Positions 5,799-14,505 are shown, numbered from the stretch's first letter. The stretch: 20,897 bases of DNA from a virus (IMGVR_UViG_3300047370_000267:1-20897); one strand, 5' to 3'. Translations and numbers: made by a program. The notes: generated from the letters alone by a model not told the origin.

Positions 5799-7013
5799 TT
5801 ACTTTTTAACTGCTTTTGAAATAGCGTTGGCATAAATGCTCATTGGCGAATTGCCATCGACCATTTCCTCAGCCACAGTATCGTCCATTTTGTCATCGTC
5901 AGTAGCTCTTACTTTAGGGAAATAGTTTTCCTTAATGACAGCCACTTTCTCAGCAAACAAGTCCTGATTATCAAACTCTACGTCCTCAACCAGTTTAGCA
6001 AGTTTTTCTGCTTCGGTTACAGTGAGATCCTTTGTAGATTCAGCAATTACTTTACTACGCAGGAGATCTGTTGTTTCTGCTACCATTGCAACTTTATCCT
6101 CAATAGACTCGTCAAGTTTAGACTTGAGTGAATCAATTTCGGCTTGCATTTCACCTAGCACATCATACTTTTCAGTAGGTACTTCGATGTAATGCTCGGA
6201 AAAGAGAGTTTGCATACCCTTGATAAAGTCTTCGGTAATTTCTGTGCGAAGACCATGCTCAACAGCAAGTTCATTCTCTTTCATCCAATTCTCAGCAACG
6301 TATGAGAGATAGCCGTCAATTTTTTCGACCATTTCTTCTTTCAATGTTTCCTGAGCGATACGGGCTTCTTCAGCCAGTTCTTTTTCAATTTCTTCTACTT
6401 CAGCAGATACGCGAGCAGTGACAACAGCTTCAAACAATGAGGCAGCTTTTACTTTAAATTCTTCGGAAAGACCATCTTCGTCACCGAACAAACCTTCAAT
6501 GTCACCATCGAAAAGTGTTTCTTCTTCAACGACTTCTTCGTCTTCTTCCTCGTCCTCTTCAACGACTTCTTCTTCATCGTCTTCAATTTCTTCTACTTCT
6601 TCTTCATCATCTGTTACTTCTTCAAGTGTTTCTTCGTCAGAGACTTCTTCGTCCTCACGCACACCCTGAGATGTAGGTTGATTTACAACAGATGCTGTAT
6701 CTGTGCCGCCTTCAAAATTAGGGGCTTGACCAGCGCCAGTAGTAGCAGGAGCAGTAGCAGTTCCTTGTTTTCCAATAGCGGCTTTACCGATTTCAGCAGT
6801 AAGACCACCATTCTTGTCACCAGTGCCTGAAAGGTCAACCATTTCAGGACTAGAGTTAGATGAACCTTGAGCAGGCATTGATGCGTCTCCCTGACTCTTA
6901 TCGAGTGGGCGGGAAGCAGCTGCCTCGTCTAGTTCATTAGCTTCTTCAGTAAGTTCCGCTTCTACTTCGCGGCTCTTAGCAAGAAGCTCTCTGATTTTGC
7001 TTTCTACAGCCAT
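5799..7013 (-). CDS. 22: Prohead core scaffolding protein gp22
   Basis: 404 residues, longer than T4 gp22 (269). gp22 is the main internal scaffold of the prohead and is degraded by gp21. The N-terminal 115 residues are Ser/Gly/Ala-rich and probably disordered. Residues 119-166 are almost all Glu/Asp with a few Val. A helical C-terminal domain follows, with ENWMKENELAVEHGLRTEIT (241-260) and DFIKGMQTLFSEHYIEVP, the part conserved in marine T4-like gp22. Coiled-coil character continues through about residue 310. The start has TAGGAG upstream. Position between protease gene 21 and capsid gene 23 confirms the call. The late promoter lies 38 bases upstream. Confidence 0.93.
   Translation of the reverse strand: MAVESKIRELLAKSREVEAELTEEANELDEAAASRPLDKSQGDASMPAQGSSNSSPEMVDLSGTGDKNGGLTAEIGKAAIGKQGTATAPATTGAGQAPNFEGGTDTASVVNQPTSQGVREDEEVSDEETLEEVTDDEEEVEEIEDDEEEVVEEDEEEDEEVVEEETLFDGDIEGLFGDEDGLSEEFKVKAASLFEAVVTARVSAEVEEIEKELAEEARIAQETLKEEMVEKIDGYLSYVAENWMKENELAVEHGLRTEITEDFIKGMQTLFSEHYIEVPTEKYDVLGEMQAEIDSLKSKLDESIEDKVAMVAETTDLLRSKVIAESTKDLTVTEAEKLAKLVEDVEFDNQDLFAEKVAVIKENYFPKVRATDDDKMDDTVAEEMVDGNSPMSIYANAISKAVKK
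6516..6659 (-). repeat. Glu/Asp-rich low-complexity tract in gp22
   Basis: The DNA is a run of TTC/TCT/TCA-type triplets on the plus strand, coding for about 48 residues that are nearly all Glu or Asp (gp22 residues 119-166). It is a protein-level low-complexity region, not a clean microsatellite, because GAA, GAG, GAT and GAC are mixed. Confidence 0.75.
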
Positions 7014-7051
7014 TTGTTTTTCTCCTAATAGAGTTTTATTAATGTCTAAAT

Positions 7052-7059
7052 TATTTATA
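7052..7059 (-). promoter_or_regulatory. Late promoter TATAAATA (gene 22)
   Basis: Exact late octamer on the minus strand, 38 bases before the gene 22 ATG and 5 bases past the gene 21 stop codon. Confidence 0.8.
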
Positions 7060-7064
7060 CTTTT

Positions 7065-7718
7065 TTAGATTTTGGACAACTTATTTAAGAAGGAGTTAAA
7101 AACATTTAGTTTAGCTTCTTCTAGTTCATGCCGAGGCGTAGCTTTGATATATGCTTGTGCCTGCTCTATTTCACGAGCTTGCCATACACCATCAACCATT
7201 ACCCATTCACGAGATTCCATAATACCTTCTACATAAGCATCTGGTGCTGATGGGTCAGCAACAATATCCGCCGCAGTAGCAAGAACAAAGTCATCCTGAA
7301 CCTCGTTGATTCCGTCTTTTTCTTTAATTGAGCCAAGTCCTCTTGAACTAACGCCTAATTGTGCACCTGCTTCAATAAGATTAGATGCAATTTTACCCAT
7401 TGGTGTATCCAAAACTTTAGCTCTACCAATGTAATTATCACCACTTTCTTTAAGTGATGTAATCATGTGGGACACACGATCCAAATTAAGAGTTGGACCT
7501 TCCGGGTGACCTAGTTCACCGAGAGCTCTTTTCTTATCAATTTGCTCTGCAGTGTAACGTGCAACTTCCTTTTGCATAACCTCTTTAGGATATACACGAC
7601 CATTGCGGTTTTTAAGATTAGACTGTAAGAACACACCCTCAATATATAGGGTCTTCTTGCCATCTTTTTCTTCTTGGATATATTGAATTTCTTCTGTAAG
7701 TTCTTTAATAAGTCTCAT
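7065..7718 (-). CDS. 21: Prohead protease gp21
   Basis: 217 residues, against 212 in T4. gp21 is the serine protease, related in fold to herpesvirus assemblin, that processes capsid, scaffold and core proteins in the prohead. Visible signatures: KNRNGRVYP (36-44), GELGHPEGPTLNLDRVSHMI (67-86) with His71 and His84, and LGVSSRGLGSI (121-131) holding the nucleophilic serine (Ser124 or Ser125). ADIVADPSAPDA (150-161) is the conserved C-terminal loop. All expected catalytic elements are present. Its ATG overlaps the previous stop (TAATG), so it is coupled to the 128-residue gene before it. Confidence 0.95.
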   Translation of the reverse strand: MRLIKELTEEIQYIQEEKDGKKTLYIEGVFLQSNLKNRNGRVYPKEVMQKEVARYTAEQIDKKRALGELGHPEGPTLNLDRVSHMITSLKESGDNYIGRAKVLDTPMGKIASNLIEAGAQLGVSSRGLGSIKEKDGINEVQDDFVLATAADIVADPSAPDAYVEGIMESREWVMVDGVWQAREIEQAQAYIKATPRHELEEAKLNVFNSFLNKLSKI

Positions 7719-8104
7719 TAGCCTAGATCTCCCTGGTTCTGATGTTGTTGTGAACCGTAACCAGAAACTTTGGCAGCCTCTATAATAACGGTACCGCCAT
7801 TACCACCTGAGATAACAACTTCGATATCACTACCTTGTTCGTCATCATCAGAGAAACCATAAAATTCTAACTTACCATTGAGTGAAAGCTCGAACAACAT
7901 CTTACTGTTTCTTTGAACAATTGCTCTTGCACTATCTGATAAAGCCCAGTGAATAGCTTTGATATTTGCTTTAGGCGAAGACTGTGTTTCGGTTGATTTT
8001 TTTAATGTTGTTGCTAACGCAATTGTGCCTGTAGCGGCAGTCCCTCGGACGGCAACTACGCCTTGAGTTTGCGTCAATTTAAGTGTGTCTACTGTGACTG
8101 CCAT
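7718..8104 (-). CDS. Small virion or prohead-region protein, function unknown
   Basis: 128 residues. The middle holds KANIKAIHWALSDSARAIVQ (45-64) followed by RNSKMLFELSLNGKLEFYGF, which looks like an all-beta structural protein. The tail ends in Gly/Gln-rich SGYGSQQHQNQGDLG. Proteins of this type are found between gene 20 and gene 21 in marine T4-like phages, usually annotated as hypothetical or structural. T4 itself has only 67 and 68 there. The start has AAGGA upstream. The 10-base gap after the previous gene and the TAATG overlap with gene 21 place it in the prohead operon. I do not recognise a specific function. Confidence 0.8.
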   Translation of the reverse strand: MAVTVDTLKLTQTQGVVAVRGTAATGTIALATTLKKSTETQSSPKANIKAIHWALSDSARAIVQRNSKMLFELSLNGKLEFYGFSDDDEQGSDIEVVISGGNGGTVIIEAAKVSGYGSQQHQNQGDLG

Positions 8105-8114
8105 TTACTATTCC

Positions 8115-8465
8115 TTAGCTTTTTTTCTTTTTATGATTGCCGTGACTGCCCTCTTCAAGAACTTCGAGAGCATAAGTTTCACATGTTTCAATACCATGCT
8201 CAAACATTACTTTATACCACCAAACTTTTCCCTGTGCGTCAGGCTCTGCATGTTCACCCATAATAGGTTTGCCTTCACCATACTTAGGGTGAATAACTTT
8301 TGTAGCACATACATGTGTAAGACTAGGATCTTCAGAGCTGCCTTGTTTAGGAGGAGTCTCGTCACCTTTTGTGCCTACTTCTGTTGGATGATACGCTGTG
8401 GGATCGTCCATCTTAGGCTTTTCTACCGGGATTGCTTCTTCCCGAAAAAGTTTAAACGTCTTCAT
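8115..8465 (-). CDS. Small prohead-region protein with Tudor-like motif (gene 68 position)
   Basis: 116 residues. The start MKTFKLFREE is the kind of N-terminus seen on several core proteins of marine T4-like phages. Residues 20-50 are polar and probably disordered. Residues 57-104 (VIHPKYGEGKPIMGEHAEPD, then GKVWWYKVMFEHGIE) match the 'V.HP.FG.G' pattern of small SH3/Tudor-like barrels such as the C-terminal domain of UvrD/PcrA helicases. The C-terminus is basic (HGNHKKKKS). It sits where T4 has prohead core gene 68, so a core role is inferred from place only. The start lies inside the acidic tail of the preceding gene (14-base overlap) with GAGGAAG upstream. Confidence 0.8.
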   Translation of the reverse strand: MKTFKLFREEAIPVEKPKMDDPTAYHPTEVGTKGDETPPKQGSSEDPSLTHVCATKVIHPKYGEGKPIMGEHAEPDAQGKVWWYKVMFEHGIETCETYALEVLEEGSHGNHKKKKS

Positions 8466-8802
8466 TTTCTTCCTCTGTTTCTGTTTCAGGCTCTTCAGTT
8501 TCTACTTCCGCTTCTGCTTCTGTCTCTACTGGTTCTTCAGCCTCACCTGTTTGATCTGGCATAATATCAGATGCATCAGCCACGTCACCTTCTGGTTCAA
8601 CTGGCTGATTAAAAATGGACGCCGCTACTTCTGCTTTTCTGTCGGAAACAAGACTATCTGCTTTGTATCCAACAACATCATTAAATGTAGCCTGAGCATC
8701 AGTCAATTTACCATCAGCCCATTGGTCCATCATTTTACGAATACCATCTTCATTGCGTTTCCAGGTTTCGTCATCCATATGTTTTATTTCATTTTCACTC
8801 AT
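8452..8802 (-). CDS. Acidic prohead core protein, gp67-like by position
   Basis: 116 residues. The N-terminal half (about 1-66) is helical, with MDQWADGKLTDAQATFNDVV (25-44) and GYKADSLVSDRKAEVAASIF (45-64). The C-terminal 49 residues are nearly all Glu, Thr, Ala and Val with no basic residue. T4 gp67 is a small acidic prohead core protein directly after gene 20 that is cut to an internal peptide. The position and acidity here match, but clear sequence identity to T4 gp67 cannot be claimed by eye. Its ATG overlaps the gene 20 stop (ATGA) with AAGGTGA upstream, so it is coupled to the portal gene. Confidence 0.82.
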   Translation of the reverse strand: MSENEIKHMDDETWKRNEDGIRKMMDQWADGKLTDAQATFNDVVGYKADSLVSDRKAEVAASIFNQPVEPEGDVADASDIMPDQTGEAEEPVETEAEAEVETEEPETETEEENEDV

Positions 8803-10313
8803 TGTTCTGTCTCACCTTCTGGTTGAGGCTCTACAGCCTCGGCTTCACTATTTATTTCACCATCAATTCTTGCAACATCCTCGTCAGACATACGCAAAAT
8901 TTCTTTCTGGACATATTCTTTACTGAAGAATTGTCCTACATATCCTGCAACACCATTAAGAACTTCAATTCTACTACGCAGAATTTCTTGTTCCTTTGAC
9001 TCTGTATAATAAGCATCAGAGGCAAAGTGGTATTTAAGATCTTGTCTAATGTCTGACCAGTCATCCTCAGTAATAATACCCTTGAGTATCAACTGTGTTT
9101 TTAGCAAGTCATCAAACAAAGAACTAAATCGGCGGCGCAGTTTTGCGATAAACTTGGTAAATTTAAGTTCGTCACGGTTAATTTCCGCAGAACGACCAAA
9201 GTTTAATCCAGCCTGTTGTTCCAAACGCGATACAGGTACATTAAGTGCCTGATACAGTTTACGTTGGAAATAATCAACGTCACCTGTTTCACCTAAGTTC
9301 TGTCCGCCTGGCAATGTTTGAATCTCGGTTCCTCTACCACCTTCACGGCGTGGCATCCAATAGTCTTCAAGCATTGACATAAACTTTTTATCATCACGAA
9401 TCTCACCAGTGTTACCATCATAAACAAGTTTGTTACGATAGCGATCCATAATATCTTTGAGATACTGCTCTGCTTTAATCTTAGGCAAATTACCAGTATC
9501 TACATAAAAAATTCTTCTTTCAGGTGCTCTTGTAATACGATAAATTACAACAGCATTTTCCATCATTCTAAGTTGGTTTGCTGGACGGATTGCTTTGTGT
9601 AGATACGACAAAGGAATGTTTTTGTCCTGGTCAACCAAACCTGAAGGGCAATATGAAATAGCATCTTTGCTAATTTTCAGTGCCTTGTCATCTAAAGTAG
9701 TTGTAGACTTATACTGACCTGGCTTACTTGAAATACCCTTATCATCATATATAAAATATTCATTGATGTTCTTAATGAACTGGACCCCTGTTTGAGGATC
9801 CTTTTCTTTTTTTACTTCTCTAACTTTACGGATTTTTCGAGGATCAATATAACGAATATCCGTAATGCCTTGTTTCGGTTTCGCTGTATCAATCACTTTA
9901 TGAAAATAGATACGACCATCAATATACCAGCGTCTGAAATAGTCTTGCGCTCTGTTGTCAAAGTCAAATAATCTAAGAACGGTATCAAACTCTTCTTGGA
10001 TAGCCTTCTTTACTGTTATAGACTGTTTAATATTATCAGTGTTAACAATAACAGGCTTTTCATCATCTAGGTTAGATATGGAATCGTTAATAATATCTTC
10101 AATTGCCATATCTATATCTGACATCATAGATATATCTCTATATCTTTTTATCAGTTGTTCTTCGGTGTTTGCAACACCATCTACATCAAAGTAGGTGCCG
10201 TAATATCCACCACCACGGATGGACTCAATTGCACCTTCATCGGAAGGAGCCACAAAGGACTTTTCTGTCGCGGCGGGCTTCTTCCGATTGATTTCAAAAC
10301 CAAAAATTTCCAT
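8799..10313 (-). CDS. 20: Portal protein gp20
   Basis: 504 residues, against 524 in T4. gp20 forms the dodecameric portal that starts head assembly and passes DNA. Conserved blocks of T4-like portals are clear: AIEDIINDSISNLDDEKPV (71-89), a WYIDGRIYFHKVID segment, the IRYIDPRKIRKVREV block (about 153-167), PERRIFYVDTGNLPKIKAEQ, and EDYWMPRREGGRGTEIQTLP followed by GGQNLGETGDVDYF, the region used for gene 20 diversity surveys. Downstream, NVPVSRLEQQAGLNFGRSAE is also typical. The C-terminus is acidic. The start has AGGAGA upstream. The gene lies between the tube gene 19 and the gp67-like gene, the standard order. Confidence 0.97.
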   Translation of the reverse strand: MEIFGFEINRKKPAATEKSFVAPSDEGAIESIRGGGYYGTYFDVDGVANTEEQLIKRYRDISMMSDIDMAIEDIINDSISNLDDEKPVIVNTDNIKQSITVKKAIQEEFDTVLRLFDFDNRAQDYFRRWYIDGRIYFHKVIDTAKPKQGITDIRYIDPRKIRKVREVKKEKDPQTGVQFIKNINEYFIYDDKGISSKPGQYKSTTTLDDKALKISKDAISYCPSGLVDQDKNIPLSYLHKAIRPANQLRMMENAVVIYRITRAPERRIFYVDTGNLPKIKAEQYLKDIMDRYRNKLVYDGNTGEIRDDKKFMSMLEDYWMPRREGGRGTEIQTLPGGQNLGETGDVDYFQRKLYQALNVPVSRLEQQAGLNFGRSAEINRDELKFTKFIAKLRRRFSSLFDDLLKTQLILKGIITEDDWSDIRQDLKYHFASDAYYTESKEQEILRSRIEVLNGVAGYVGQFFSKEYVQKEILRMSDEDVARIDGEINSEAEAVEPQPEGETEQ

Positions 10314-10342
10314 ATTAAATATCTCCTACACTTTAGATGTGA

Positions 10343-10858
10343 TTATGCTACATCATAATGTGTGTATTGGAATGTCACTGTAAATTCTTCAAAGATATCA
10401 TTCTGTGCATATTGCAAAGCTATCTCTGACATGTTGATTGGAAAGGCATTACGCAGTGTGTATTTACCACCAGCTAATACTTCATCGTTACGATCGAGAT
10501 GCTCGACCATAATATCCGCTTGATATTCACTTGGTGTAAGAACACCTGTGTTATCTTCACGGTCATTAAGTCCATTCATCCACTCCTCAAAAGGAGTCCG
10601 CAGTGAAAAGTCCGAATCGTTTACAATTGTAATTGTGAACGGATCGAAAATTCTTTCACCAGCAAGTTTAATCTCACGACCTCTATACTGGATAATTGCT
10701 GGGTTAACGTTGGAAGCTGGGAGAGCCGCACCAGTTACAAGTAGACTGTAGCTATTGTCCACGTTACCTACATAACCTGGGAAAGCTAATGTCACTCTAA
10801 ACTGGTTAGGTCTTGCTCCACCTGCGCCTAGCCTAGCCTTAAACTCTTCAATATTCAT
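10343..10858 (-). CDS. 19: Tail tube protein gp19
   Basis: 171 residues, against 163 in T4. gp19 hexamers stack to form the inner tail tube. The sequence has the family pattern: MNIEEFKARLGAGGARPNQF (1-20) RVTLAFPG, then LPASNVNPAIIQYRGREIKL (46-65) AGERIFDPFTITIVND, PFEEWMNGLNDRE, and the C-terminal FEEFTVTFQYTHYDVA. AGGAGA lies upstream of the start. It follows the sheath gene 18, from which it is separated by 33 bases carrying a variant late promoter. High expression is expected. Confidence 0.95.
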   Translation of the reverse strand: MNIEEFKARLGAGGARPNQFRVTLAFPGYVGNVDNSYSLLVTGAALPASNVNPAIIQYRGREIKLAGERIFDPFTITIVNDSDFSLRTPFEEWMNGLNDREDNTGVLTPSEYQADIMVEHLDRNDEVLAGGKYTLRNAFPINMSEIALQYAQNDIFEEFTVTFQYTHYDVA

Positions 10859-10880
10859 TTTTATCTTCTCCTGATTGAAT

Positions 10881-10888
10881 TATTTATC
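10881..10888 (-). promoter_or_regulatory. Variant late promoter GATAAATA (gene 19)
   Basis: One mismatch from TATAAATA on the minus strand, 22 bases before the gene 19 ATG and directly after the gene 18 stop. The spacing matches the exact copies, and marine T4-like phages tolerate change at the first base. Confidence 0.55.
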
Positions 10889-10891
10889 TGA

Positions 10892-12808
10892 TTAGGCGCC
10901 AAGCTCTTCAAATGAAATGCCTGTGCGGGTTGCAACAAATGTCAGTGTAATAAAGTTAATAGAGCGGGCAGGCTTAATGAAAATGTCTGCTCTAAACTCA
11001 TTAGCATCTACTACCTGAGCTGTGTTATTTGTTTCGTCACATACGACACGGAAGTCATAAATGCCTCTACGACCTTGAACATCACGCAGGAATGGCTCAA
11101 CCAAACTACGGAATTGTGCTCTTGTAAACGCATCGTTAAATTCAAACAGTTGGAATTTAGCTGCCGTTGCAATTGCTTTTTCAAGAGTGATAAACAATCT
11201 ACGAACGTTAATACGGTTAAATGCACTTTCTTTATCGAGGTGTGTTTTATCACCAAACAATACAAAGCCGCTACCTTGGAAACCAACGATTGGGTTTGCA
11301 CCGCCTCTATAAAGTGTATCGCGATCTGCTTTCTTAGGATTAAATGCAAGTTTTACTGCATTTTTAATTTGTCCTCTGTTAAAGCCAGCAGGTGAGAACC
11401 AAGGATCTGCTTCTAAATCAGCAGTTACACATGTTCCTGCTGTATCGCCATTACATGGAATCCAACGATACTTATCATTGTATTTGTCATACATGTATTT
11501 CCAACCTGTATCAAATACGGCATATGAAGAACGTGTGTAGGATGACTGTGTGCCTTGAATTGATGTGACCTCAGAACCAGAGTTGTTTACAACGTTTGCT
11601 TTTGTAGGTGAAATGAATACCATACAATCCTTACGAACATCCGTAATATTGTCAATGATATAATCACCAACAGTTGCACTATGAGCACCAGCAAGAAGCA
11701 AGTTTACATCGACTTCTTCATCATTAGCAAACAAGTCATAACCTGCTTGTTTGTCACCATCTGCAGGTGAACCATCGACACCATTTATTAATGAAACATT
11801 AATATCATTAGAACCTGGATTGAGATCATCAAAGGTTACACCGGAAGCCTCGCTACCCCAGTTTGCACCATCACCTAGATGGTCCATCCAATAAATCCAT
11901 TGGGACTGGTTGTTAATTACGTTTTTATAGAAGTTACTTTCGTTTTGGTCATTTTTAGCATCAGACGCTTTTGACAAGCCTGCAAATTTTTCCAGAACTG
12001 TGCCTGCTGTGCCTGTAATTTTACCATCTTCGTCAACAACAATAATATGCAATTCATCACGCGATCCACCTTGGTTTGCGGCATATGTTGTTGTAGTAGG
12101 AACATAGTCAAAATTATTTTTGTATGTCCAGTTTGTTGTAAGTGCGGCAGTTGCAGTTGCGCCTGTGCCGCCACCTCCAGAAATTGTTACTGTAGGAGCT
12201 GAAGCGTAGCCAGCACCATGATAAGAAATAGTAATTGCATTAACTGACGCACCTGATAATGTTGCAGTTGCAATTGCAGTTTCTGTGCCTACGTCTGGCG
12301 CGGCGACCGTAACTGTTGGTGCGGATGAGTATCCTGAACCACCAGCTGTAACCGTGATAGAAGCAACCGATGTATTACCAAAAGATGTAATATCGGCAAC
12401 ACCTACTGCAAGTGAATTACCTAAAGTGCCTGGGTATTTTGCGGCCCATGGTCCAACACTAGCCTCACCGGCTTCGTAAGATGCTTCATATGAATCTCTG
12501 TTTTTAATTAAAACAGCCGTTCCTGATTGCACTGCATTTCTAGCGGATGAGCCTACTTCACGAACAACCTTAAGGGCTGAACCGTAAGCAAGAAAGCTAG
12601 CTGCCGTCAGAAAATCTGTAGAAGTTGTATCTGTAGGCTTACCAAAGCGGTTAACTAGGTTATTCTCGCTATCAATGGTAATAATTTCTCGGGCAGGACC
12701 CCAACTAAAATCACCAACAAAACCGCCAATGGTTGTGCCAACCGCTGGGACTACATTGGTAGCATCTTGTTCCTGAACGAGAACGCCTGGGGAAAGCTGA
12801 AAAGCCAT
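10892..12808 (-). CDS. 18: Tail sheath protein gp18
   Basis: 638 residues, close to T4 gp18 (659). gp18 forms the contractile sheath. The N-terminus MAFQLSPGVLVQEQDATNVV (1-20) and following VPAVGTTIGGFVGDFSWGPA are typical, as is the C-terminal domain with FNRGQIKNAVKLAFNPKKAD, NRINVRRLFITLEKAI, FLRDVQGRRGIYDFRVVCDE and IFIKPARSINFITLTFVATR, which makes the conserved sheath core. Residues 148-221 hold two Gly-rich repeats (GGSGYSSAPTVTV and GAGYASAPTVTIS) inserted in an outer domain. The start has GAGGAG upstream, and an exact late promoter lies 51 bases before it. The gene is intact. Confidence 0.96.
   Translation of the reverse strand: MAFQLSPGVLVQEQDATNVVPAVGTTIGGFVGDFSWGPAREIITIDSENNLVNRFGKPTDTTSTDFLTAASFLAYGSALKVVREVGSSARNAVQSGTAVLIKNRDSYEASYEAGEASVGPWAAKYPGTLGNSLAVGVADITSFGNTSVASITVTAGGSGYSSAPTVTVAAPDVGTETAIATATLSGASVNAITISYHGAGYASAPTVTISGGGGTGATATAALTTNWTYKNNFDYVPTTTTYAANQGGSRDELHIIVVDEDGKITGTAGTVLEKFAGLSKASDAKNDQNESNFYKNVINNQSQWIYWMDHLGDGANWGSEASGVTFDDLNPGSNDINVSLINGVDGSPADGDKQAGYDLFANDEEVDVNLLLAGAHSATVGDYIIDNITDVRKDCMVFISPTKANVVNNSGSEVTSIQGTQSSYTRSSYAVFDTGWKYMYDKYNDKYRWIPCNGDTAGTCVTADLEADPWFSPAGFNRGQIKNAVKLAFNPKKADRDTLYRGGANPIVGFQGSGFVLFGDKTHLDKESAFNRINVRRLFITLEKAIATAAKFQLFEFNDAFTRAQFRSLVEPFLRDVQGRRGIYDFRVVCDETNNTAQVVDANEFRADIFIKPARSINFITLTFVATRTGISFEELGA
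12145..12367 (-). repeat. Gly-rich 'GGxGYxSAPTVT' repeat pair inserted in gp18
   Basis: gp18 residues 148-221 contain AGGSGYSSAPTVTVAAPD and GAGYASAPTVTISGGGGTG, separated by a 'TATLSGASVNAITISYH' linker. The same unit occurs in gp15. Codons differ between copies, so they are conserved at the protein level and are not a fresh duplication. Confidence 0.75.
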
Positions 12809-12859
12809 TTTATTCTCCTCGAATTGTTAAGCGTTTTTCTTTATTAATCTGCTACAGAA

Positions 12860-12867
12860 TATTTATA
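12860..12867 (-). promoter_or_regulatory. Late promoter TATAAATA (gene 18)
   Basis: Exact late octamer on the minus strand, 51 bases before the gene 18 ATG and 6 bases past the gene 17 stop. It allows sheath and tube genes to be expressed above the terminase genes. Confidence 0.8.
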
Positions 12868-12873
12868 ATTCTT

Positions 12874-14505
12874 TTATTTTGTGTCCGCAAACATCCAAAC
12901 GTCACCGCCTATCACTTCCATTTCAGGTTCCGAGCCGTCTAGAATCTCACCGAATGGTGTGAGGTCATTTTCAATCATACGCATTTCAGAATTATATATG
13001 CCTTCACGAACATTAACATTTGTTAGGTCACTGAAAAATGAATTGGTTGTAACCCAACCAAACAATACTAGACTCATAACTAAGTCATCGTGATAACCTT
13101 CGTCTGCTTGAAACGTGCCGCTTCTTTCAATAAACGTAGAAAGTTCTTGAATAATATCTGCATCGAAAAGAAGAAGTTTCTTTTCTTCCATTAAACTTTT
13201 AAATGCAAAACAGCCTTGTCTTTTTACTGCTTTAGATGTTGTAACTCCTAAACGTGCCGTTTTGCCAAATCCAGGAGTAATATATTGTTTTCCGTTTTCT
13301 GTAACAGTTGTAAAAATGTTTTCATATTCATTTTCTTGATGTAGAATGTCTAATACTTGTTGTCCTATATCATTGGATTCAATCATTACAAAGGCATTAT
13401 TGTAGTCTCGACCTACTTTGTCAATAATATTGGGATACAATAATGGTGAAATTTTATTGTGTCTATATTTTGCAACAACCTTATAGGGCATTGCGGTTAC
13501 ATCCATTACAGTAAAAGCAGAATAATCTCCTCCTATACCTCTTGCAACGTCTGCAACCAATACATAGTATTTATCCTTTTGAGGTTCTTCATAAATATCC
13601 AAACCATCATTCGTATAATTAGGATCTATAGAACTTAATACTGCAATAGTTTTACCATTAATTAATGTGTTGGATGAACCAAGAAACTCACATAAAACTT
13701 CCTGATTAAATTTTAATTCACCTAGAAGTTGTAATTGTTGCTCTGCCCATGCTTCATCTCTGCCAGGTATCTCACTGTAGGGAATAAACATATTCTTAAA
13801 ACCATTGGTGCCTTTTTCAGATTCATTCCAGAACTTCCAAAAATGATTATAACCTAAGGGTGTTGATGTAAGCAGAATCTTTGTAGTTTCACCGGCAGAA
13901 ATAGTTGGATATACTGATGTAAAAAACTCATCTGCAACATTATTAGGAATAATTGCCGCCTCATCAATGTAAAGCCAGTTTACTGATTTACCTCGAATAC
14001 CACTTGCCGTTGTAGCGGCTGTAAATACACGGGAGCCATTTTCAAGATCCACGTCACCCTTGTTCCAAGTTTTAACACCTTGTTGCATCCATATAGGAAG
14101 ATTTTCATACATAATTTGATATCTAGCCAACACTTCTCTAGCCGCATTACTTTTGTTAGCCATAATTGCAACAGTTTTGGAATCTTGAAATATAGTGTAA
14201 TGTAGAATACATGCGGCGGCGGTAACTGTTTTGCCTTGCTGGCGTCCCTCCATAAGAATACAACGCCTATTATCCATTATGAAGTCTACTTTTTTCTTTT
14301 GACAATCATATAATTTAAAAGGTTGTAGCCCTTGGTCAAGTGTCACAATCATACAATAATTTTCAATAAAGTATATAGGATCTTCTTTACACTTCATATA
14401 TTCTGAAATTTGTTCCTTATTCCAATCGTGTTTATACCCTACCCGCTTTAGGTTAGGATTACCATGATAGGAGGTATCCTCAGTCTTTTCTATCTGTAGG
14501 GACAT
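12874..14505 (-). CDS. 17: Large terminase subunit gp17
   Basis: 543 residues from ATG 14505, against 610 in T4. gp17 is the ATP-driven packaging motor and the nuclease that cuts concatemers. Numbered from a longer possible start at 14529: Walker A GRQQGKT (95-101), Walker B LYIDE (186-190), coupling motif LTSTPLG (220-226), then the RNase H-like nuclease with Asp327 in VADVARGIGGDYS, Glu384 in VMIESND and Asp481/482 in GYHDDLVMS. All catalytic residues are present. I chose ATG 14505 (MSLQIEK) over ATG 14529 because AGAAGACG lies upstream of it and the extra eight residues (MTNRRRLK) are atypical; the longer start cannot be excluded. The gene overlaps gene 16 by 26 bases. Confidence 0.95.
   Translation of the reverse strand: MSLQIEKTEDTSYHGNPNLKRVGYKHDWNKEQISEYMKCKEDPIYFIENYCMIVTLDQGLQPFKLYDCQKKKVDFIMDNRRCILMEGRQQGKTVTAAACILHYTIFQDSKTVAIMANKSNAAREVLARYQIMYENLPIWMQQGVKTWNKGDVDLENGSRVFTAATTASGIRGKSVNWLYIDEAAIIPNNVADEFFTSVYPTISAGETTKILLTSTPLGYNHFWKFWNESEKGTNGFKNMFIPYSEIPGRDEAWAEQQLQLLGELKFNQEVLCEFLGSSNTLINGKTIAVLSSIDPNYTNDGLDIYEEPQKDKYYVLVADVARGIGGDYSAFTVMDVTAMPYKVVAKYRHNKISPLLYPNIIDKVGRDYNNAFVMIESNDIGQQVLDILHQENEYENIFTTVTENGKQYITPGFGKTARLGVTTSKAVKRQGCFAFKSLMEEKKLLLFDADIIQELSTFIERSGTFQADEGYHDDLVMSLVLFGWVTTNSFFSDLTNVNVREGIYNSEMRMIENDLTPFGEILDGSEPEMEVIGGDVWMFADTK

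Noticed and set aside
6516-6659. TTC/TCT-rich tract as a microsatellite or CRISPR-like repeat
   Set aside because: There is no constant repeat unit; the pattern is explained by mixed Glu and Asp codons.
6418-6669. Plus-strand open frame rich in Ser and Thr opposite gp22
   Set aside because: It is the reverse reading of the Glu/Asp tract of gp22; it has no ribosome binding site and no family features.
8085-8826. Overlapping plus-strand frames rich in Phe, Leu and Cys, which could look like membrane proteins
   Set aside because: They are antisense to three well-supported prohead genes with good start sites; the hydrophobic look comes from reading Glu/Lys codons backwards.
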